Below, piece after piece: positions 62,001-64,000 of a DNA stretch of 64,000 nucleotides. A program made the translations under genes and the position numbers. How positions within the stretch are numbered: position 1 is the first letter of the stretch; every line of letters starts with the position of its first letter. Origin of the DNA: Gorsachius magnificus (Eukaryota; Chordata; Aves; Pelecaniformes; Ardeidae); assembly GCA_034008185.1 (NCBI GenBank), contig CM067084.1, positions 39,259,099 to 39,323,098 of the forward strand, in the 5' to 3' direction. A model generated the notes under the pieces. That model ran no database searches. It was not told the origin of the DNA and saw nothing but the letters and a program-made list of their open reading frames with translations.

Positions 62001-63903
62001 TGATAAGTGCTTCAGCATTTGAGTAATATACCATTATGGGGAAGTAAGCGTGGTTTTTTAGGAACAATAAAAACAAAACAAAGACTGAAGCTTCTGAGTT
62101 GAGACATTTAATTCCTTTTTTAGCTAAATACTGCCTTACGTTCAGTTTAGGAAAAAACAAAACAAACATTAGATGTTACCTTCTTCCCAATGAAGTAAAG
62201 AAGTTTTCTCATAGTACTATTACAGCAACTGCGATAATGGAATAGGAGATTCCATTCAGCAGATTTAGCACATTTCTTTCGAAGGAAGGAGATAGGGCTG
62301 TTCCATGATGGATGGTCACAGTTCCATTGAACACTGAATTCTGAGGTCAGGGTTGGATGTGAAGATACAGCAGTATCTGCCTCATTCGTGGGAGCTCTAC
62401 CTAGCTTCTAATTGCTTCCTGCTTTTCTACCTCAGCTGGTAGATGAGGGAAAGGCTGTGGATGTTGTCTACCTGGACTTCAGCAAAGCCTTTGACACAGT
62501 CTCCCATAGCATTCTCCTGGAGAAGCTGGCAGTTCATGGCCTAGATGGATGTACTCTTCACTGGGTTAAAAACTGGCTGGGTGGCCAAGCCCAGAGAGTC
62601 ATGGTGAATGGAGCTAAATCCAGTTGGCGGCCGGTCACAAGCGGTGTCCCTTAGGGCTCAGTTCTAGGGCCGGTCTTGTTTAATATCTTTATCAATGACC
62701 TGGATGAGGGGATTGAGTGTGCCCTCAGTAAATTTGCAGATGACACCAAACTGGGTGGTAGTGTTGATCTGCTCAAGGGGAGGAGGGCTCTGCAGAGGGA
62801 CCTGGACAGGCTGGATCGATGGGCCGAGGCCAATTGTATGAGGTTCAACAAGGCCAAGTGCTGGCTTGGGGAAGAGTGGCTGGAAAGCTGCCTGGTGGAA
62901 AAAGACCTGGGGGTACTGATTGACAGCCTGCTGAATATGAGCCAGCAGTGTGCCCAGGTGGCCAAGAAGGCCAACGGCATCCTGGCCTGTATCAGGAATA
63001 GTGTGACCAGCAGGAGTAGGGAAGTGATCGTGCCCCTGTACTCGGTGCTGGTGAGGCCGCACCTCGAATACTGTGTTCAGTTTTGGGCCCCTCACTACAA
63101 GAAAGATGTTGCCTTGCTGGAACAGGTCCAGAGGAGAGCAACCAAGCTGGTGAGGGGTCTGGAACACAAGTCGTACAAGGAGCGTCTGAGGGAACTCGGG
63201 TTATTTAGTCTGGAGAAGAGGAGGCTGAGGGGAGACCTGATCGCCCTCTACAAGTACCTGAAAGGAGGCTGTAGTGAGGTGGGGGTCGGCCTCTTCTCCC
63301 TGGTAACAGATGATAGGACAAGGGGGAATGGCTTGAAGCTGCGCCAGGGCAGGTTTAGGCTAGACATTAGGAAAAACTTCTTCACCGAGAGGGTTGTCAG
63401 GCTCTGGAATGGGCTTCCCAGGGAGGTGGTGGAGTCCTCATCCCTGGAGGTATTTAAAAGACCGATAGATGAGATGCTTAGGGATATGGTTTAGTTGTGG
63501 GATGGCAGTGCTAGGTTAACGGTTGGACTCGATGATCTTAAAGGTCTTTTCCAGCTGAGGTGATTCTATGATTCTATTTCCTCTGGACACAATAATTACA
63601 AATTGCATGGATTTTAAAAAAAGATTTATTTTGCCTAGCTTGCAACACTCAATTTTCTTATTTAGGAGAATCATCCTTTAATTATTTCTTGTACAGATGT
63701 TTGCTTTATTTTTTAACACTTGTTTGATCTTTCAGGTGCTCTTATATATGCAAATAACTAAAAAATAATATCATCTCCCTTTTAGTTGATGATGGTAGTT
63801 GGAGGACAGGCACCAAAGGCAATTCGCAGTGTTGAATGCTATGATTTTAAAGAAGAACGCTGGCATCAGGTGGCTGAATTGCCTTCCAGAAGGTGTAGAG
63901 CAG
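11049..63903 (+). CDS. KLHL2: KLHL2 (kelch-like 2, Mayven), 5' part of the gene, 9 coding exons
   Basis: This gene encodes a substrate adaptor for CUL3-RING ubiquitin ligases. The family binds CUL3 through BTB/BACK and substrates such as WNK kinases through the Kelch propeller; Mayven also binds actin. Nine exons join in phase to give 345 codons plus one base. The order is a short N-terminus (1-about 45), BTB (about 46-155), BACK (about 157-260), and the first Kelch repeat from Leu307, with a Gly-Gly pair at 312-313, Tyr325 and Trp332. The CUL3-contacting hydrophobic-x-Glu motif is Met88-Ser89-Glu90. The family is about 590 residues, so roughly 40% of the protein (the other Kelch blades) lies to the right of the window. 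The N-terminal part ([26 protein letters not shown]) matches KLHL2 rather than its paralogue KLHL3, which diverges there. No frameshift or nonsense codon was seen, so the gene looks functional. Confidence 0.97.
11072..13866 (+). other. KLHL2: KLHL2 intron 1
   Basis: GT-AG intron of 2.8 kb. The first 350 bases are the tail of the CpG island. The rest is AT-rich unique-looking DNA. It includes an alternating purine-pyrimidine stretch at 12008-12056 (TGTATACATGTGCATACGTA and similar) that could adopt Z-DNA, and a T11 run at 12300. No gene, RNA or recognisable mobile element was seen. Confidence 0.85.
13867..13992 (+). CDS. KLHL2: KLHL2 coding exon 2
   Basis: Acceptor TTTCTTTCCAG and donor AG|GTATTA. 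It encodes Val8 (last base) to Ser50 (first two bases): the KLHL2-specific leader followed by the helix [16 protein letters not shown] that packs against the BTB domain. The exon is 126 bp, and the phase matches both neighbours. Confidence 0.97.
13993..18380 (+). other. KLHL2: KLHL2 intron 2
   Basis: GT-AG intron of 4.4 kb, AT-rich. A 27-bp unit starting TGGTAATTAGG is duplicated in tandem at 14681-14734 with divergence. No other gene or recognisable repeat was seen. Confidence 0.85.
14681..14734. repeat. 27-bp tandem duplication (diverged)
   Basis: Two adjacent copies of a unit beginning TGGTAATTAGG with several mismatches, in intron 2. Confidence 0.6.
18381..18487 (+). CDS. KLHL2: KLHL2 coding exon 3, BTB domain first half
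   Basis: The acceptor is ATTTCTAAATAG, with a weaker pyrimidine tract than the other exons. The donor is ACAG|GTACCA. It encodes Ser50 to the first base of Gly86, including the BTB hallmark [30 protein letters not shown]. It is 107 bp and preserves phase. Reading past the donor meets stops, so the longer open frame around it is exon read-through, not a separate gene. Confidence 0.97.
21103..21158. repeat. 23-bp tandem repeat, two copies plus a partial
   Basis: The unit GCTTTCCTTTCTGTTCAT and the following GACAG recur at 21126 with two substitutions, and a third partial copy starts at 21149. Confidence 0.75.
21787..21850. repeat. 32-bp tandem duplication
   Basis: Two adjacent 32-bp units starting TCATCATCATTACTTTCTGG differ at one base (GAATG versus GAGTG), so the duplication is young or homogenised. 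Confidence 0.85.
23144..23265 (+). CDS. KLHL2: KLHL2 coding exon 4, BTB domain second half
   Basis: Acceptor TATCTGTAG and donor CCAG|GTAAGA. It encodes Gly86 to Gln126, including Met88-Ser89-Glu90, which aligns with the CUL3-binding hydrophobic-x-Glu motif known from KLHL3, then [20 protein letters not shown]. It is 122 bp and ends in phase 0. The open frame that continues past the donor is intronic. Confidence 0.97.
23430..23478. repeat. palindromic hairpin, 16-bp stem
   Basis: The left arm CAAAGACCATTGAAGT pairs with ACTTCAATGGGCTTTG with one mismatch, across a 17-nt loop, in intron 4. The CCATTGAAGT/ACTTCAATGG core resembles palindromic motifs dispersed in amniote genomes; this is from memory and unverified. 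Confidence 0.7.
24199..24260. repeat. 31-bp tandem duplication
   Basis: Two adjacent units starting CTGAAATTAAT, both with a GCTTTTATTGG-like middle, slightly diverged. Confidence 0.65.
26466..26523. repeat. inverted repeat, 15-bp arms
   Basis: TAATGTGGGAGAGTT at 26466-26480 pairs with AACTCTCCCACACTA at 26509-26523, one mismatch, with a 28-nt loop. No mobile element was recognised around it. Confidence 0.7.
34481..34797 (-). mobile_element. CR1 LINE 3' fragment, minus strand
   Basis: On the minus strand the fragment reads as the end of a CR1 ORF2 ([36 protein letters not shown]), followed by the 3' UTR and terminal ATTCTATGATTCT. The frame breaks near the C-terminus. It is severely 5'-truncated, as is usual for CR1. 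It belongs to the same subfamily as the plus-strand copy at 62.4 kb, sharing the coding end and the 3' UTR. A 10-bp direct repeat, GTGTATATAG, flanks it (34473-34482 and 34798-34807). Confidence 0.93.
40332..40362. repeat. perfect 14-bp hairpin
   Basis: TTTAGGGAATATTT and its exact reverse complement are separated by TTT. It is AT-rich, in intron 4, with no associated element recognised. Confidence 0.85.
43131..43550 (-). mobile_element. older CR1 LINE 3' fragment, minus strand
   Basis: The plus-strand text keeps CR1 antisense landmarks: GGGCAACCTGTTCCAGGGCT, CAACCACCCTCATGG, AAGATCTCCCCTTAGTCTTC and GGCTGAACAAATTCAG. It is interrupted by A- and T-rich insertions and has no intact frame. It is more diverged than the copies at 34.5, 52.0 and 62.4 kb. 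Boundaries are approximate. Confidence 0.8.
44458..44489 (+). other. exon-like 32-nt segment in KLHL2 intron 4
   Basis: A long pyrimidine-rich tract ending CTCCTCGCTTCAG precedes 32 nt that end in ATGAG|GTAAGTATG, a near-consensus donor. Inserted between exons 4 and 5 it would be open itself but shift the frame and stop early in exon 5. It may be a pseudoexon or a poison exon. Only splice signals support it. Confidence 0.25.
44538..44560 (+). other. G-run tract, potential G-quadruplex
   Basis: G8-C-G7-AAGA-G3 on the plus strand, just downstream of the exon-like segment, on the coding strand of intron 4. Confidence 0.7.
45117..45134 (+). repeat. C-run tract
   Basis: Eleven C, one G, six C. 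It is low complexity and could form a G-quadruplex or i-motif. Confidence 0.8.
48032..48194 (+). CDS. KLHL2: KLHL2 coding exon 5, end of BTB and start of BACK
   Basis: The acceptor is GCTTCTTACAG. It encodes Val127 to the first base of Glu181: [13 protein letters not shown] (BTB end), then [20 protein letters not shown] (3-box/BACK start). The donor is GCAG|GCAAGT, a GC rather than GT dinucleotide. It is the only choice that keeps the conserved TYAEQHF junction in frame with exon 6. The exon is 163 bp. Confidence 0.96.
49370..49545 (+). mobile_element. possible CR1 3' tail remnant
   Basis: TTCTATGATTCTGTGA at 49528-49543 resembles the terminal CR1 octamer repeat, with a loosely similar TAGATGATTTGAAG upstream. 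No coding part remains, so this could be coincidence. Confidence 0.35.
51952..52548 (-). mobile_element. CR1 LINE 3' fragment, minus strand, second subfamily
   Basis: On the minus strand it encodes the end of CR1 ORF2: [35 protein letters not shown], then after a frame break [20 protein letters not shown] and [20 protein letters not shown], finishing with the terminal ATTCTATG repeat at 51952. The C-terminus ([19 protein letters not shown]) differs from the 34.5 and 62.4 kb copies, so a different subfamily inserted here. Several frame breaks make it inactive. Confidence 0.93.
52549..52960 (-). other. unclassified open segment abutting the CR1
   Basis: A 202-codon open frame (52960 down to 52352) runs through this stretch and into the CR1. 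The non-CR1 part is rich in charged residues (for example [15 protein letters not shown]) and is not recognised. It could be another repeat, a retroelement or pseudogene piece, or chance. It includes the 32-bp duplication at 52656-52719. Confidence 0.4.
52656..52719. repeat. 32-bp tandem duplication, identical copies
   Basis: The unit starting GCTACTAGGCTGAGCACTGG occurs twice in a row without differences. Confidence 0.9.
59289..59398 (+). CDS. KLHL2: KLHL2 coding exon 6, BACK domain
   Basis: Acceptor TTTTCCTCCAAACAG and donor GAAG|GTAAGA. It encodes Glu181 to Lys217 ([34 protein letters not shown]), typical BACK sequence. It is 110 bp and ends in phase 0. Confidence 0.97.
59399..60463 (+). 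other. KLHL2: KLHL2 intron 6
   Basis: GT-AG intron of 1.07 kb, AT-rich; no gene, repeat family or RNA was recognised. Confidence 0.85.
60464..60580 (+). CDS. KLHL2: KLHL2 coding exon 7, BACK domain
   Basis: Acceptor TGTTTCCTGGAAG and donor TCAG|GTAAGC. It encodes Val218 to Gln256 ([33 protein letters not shown]), the most conserved helices of BACK. It is 117 bp, in phase 0 on both sides, so skipping it would preserve the frame. Confidence 0.97.
60738..60758. repeat. CA microsatellite
   Basis: A short (CA)n run in intron 7. Confidence 0.85.
61171..61260 (+). repeat. G/T-rich low-complexity stretch
   Basis: About 90 nt almost purely G and T (GGTTTGGTTTTGTGGTGGG and similar) on the coding strand, 340 nt before exon 8. 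Confidence 0.7.
61601..61750 (+). CDS. KLHL2: KLHL2 coding exon 8, BACK end and linker to Kelch
   Basis: Acceptor TTAATAAACAG and donor CAAAA|GTAAGA. It encodes Arg257 to Lys306 ([39 protein letters not shown]). It is 150 bp, phase 0 to phase 0. The frame continues for about 25 codons into the intron before a stop. Confidence 0.97.
61751..63785 (+). other. KLHL2: KLHL2 intron 8
   Basis: GT-AG intron of 2.0 kb. More than half is a same-strand CR1 fragment (about 62400-63577), ending about 200 bp before the exon 9 acceptor. The rest is AT-rich with nothing else recognised. Confidence 0.9.
62400..63577 (+). mobile_element. CR1 LINE, 5'-truncated, with most of the reverse transcriptase
   Basis: The element inserted in the sense direction of KLHL2. 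It starts inside the reverse transcriptase ([20 protein letters not shown]) and keeps the catalytic FADD box (62733-62744) and the C-terminal part ([36 protein letters not shown]). It ends at a TAG (63492), the 3' UTR and ATTCTATGATTCTAT. It is broken by an in-frame TAG at 62652-62654 where CR1 has Gln, and by an in-frame deletion after MRFNKAKC near 62861. Otherwise more than 350 codons remain in one frame, so this insertion is fairly young. It is not autonomous. Confidence 0.95.
63786..63903 (+). CDS. KLHL2: KLHL2 coding exon 9, first Kelch repeat
   Basis: Acceptor CATCTCCCTTTTAG and donor GCAG|GTAAAT. It encodes Leu307 to the first base of Gly346: [20 protein letters not shown], then [17 protein letters not shown]. 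The Gly-Gly pair, Tyr and Trp spacing is that of a Kelch blade. It is 118 bp and is the last exon inside the window. Confidence 0.97.
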
Positions 63904-64000
63904 GTAAATGCTGCCTAATTTTTTGTTATGGTTGGTAGTCTTCAGAATTTAGGCAATCTGTATAAAGCATCATATGTTCTTTGGAACATTACTTCAGATT
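63904..64000 (+). other. KLHL2: KLHL2 intron 9, start only
   Basis: It begins GTAAAT and is open at the window edge; nothing else is seen. Confidence 0.85.

Noticed and set aside
11049..63903. Assignment to the paralogue KLHL3
   Set aside because: BTB and BACK are similar in both, but the N-terminal region and exon 4 residues ([15 protein letters not shown]) match KLHL2 better as I recall the two proteins.
1..64000. CRISPR arrays, bacterial operons, tRNA or rRNA genes
   Set aside because: Looked for on both strands; nothing fits, and the sequence is clearly vertebrate nuclear DNA.

Overview
The window is nuclear DNA from a vertebrate, almost certainly a bird. It has long AT-rich introns, CpG-island promoters, GT/GC-AG splice sites and 3' fragments of CR1 LINE retrotransposons, the dominant avian repeat, several carrying the (ATTCTATG)n-type tail. 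There are no bacterial operons, CRISPR arrays or tRNAs that I can see.

The only protein gene I can support is KLHL2 (Mayven), a BTB-BACK-Kelch substrate adaptor of CUL3 ubiquitin ligases, on the plus strand. It begins in a CpG island (about 10.4-11.45 kb) and runs off the right end. Nine coding exons were placed by splice sites and reading phase: 11049-11071, 13867-13992, 18381-18487, 23144-23265, 48032-48194, 59289-59398, 60464-60580, 61601-61750 and 63786-63903. They join without a frame break into the first 345 codons plus one base: the N-terminus, BTB, BACK and first Kelch repeat. The remaining Kelch blades lie beyond the window. Intron 4 is very large (24.8 kb). Intron 5 uses a GC donor.

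Layout: 1-300 is the edge of a second CpG island, with a possible three-exon noncoding transcript (1-191, 474-516, 1490-about 1690). In other vertebrates TMEM192 lies on this side of KLHL2, transcribed away from it, but none of its coding sequence was recognised here. From 1.7 to 10.3 kb is AT-rich intergenic DNA without a recognisable gene. From 11 to 64 kb is KLHL2, whose introns contain at least four CR1 fragments (minus strand at 34.5, 43.1 and 52.0 kb; plus strand at 62.4 kb), small tandem duplications, hairpins, G/C-run tracts and homopolymers.

The window is mostly an ordinary large-intron vertebrate gene. The points most worth checking are the GC-AG intron, an overlapping upstream ORF at the KLHL2 start, the candidate spliced transcript at the left edge, an unclassified open segment fused to a CR1 at 52.35-52.96 kb, and an exon-like 32-nt segment in intron 4. 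I found no undescribed multi-gene system.
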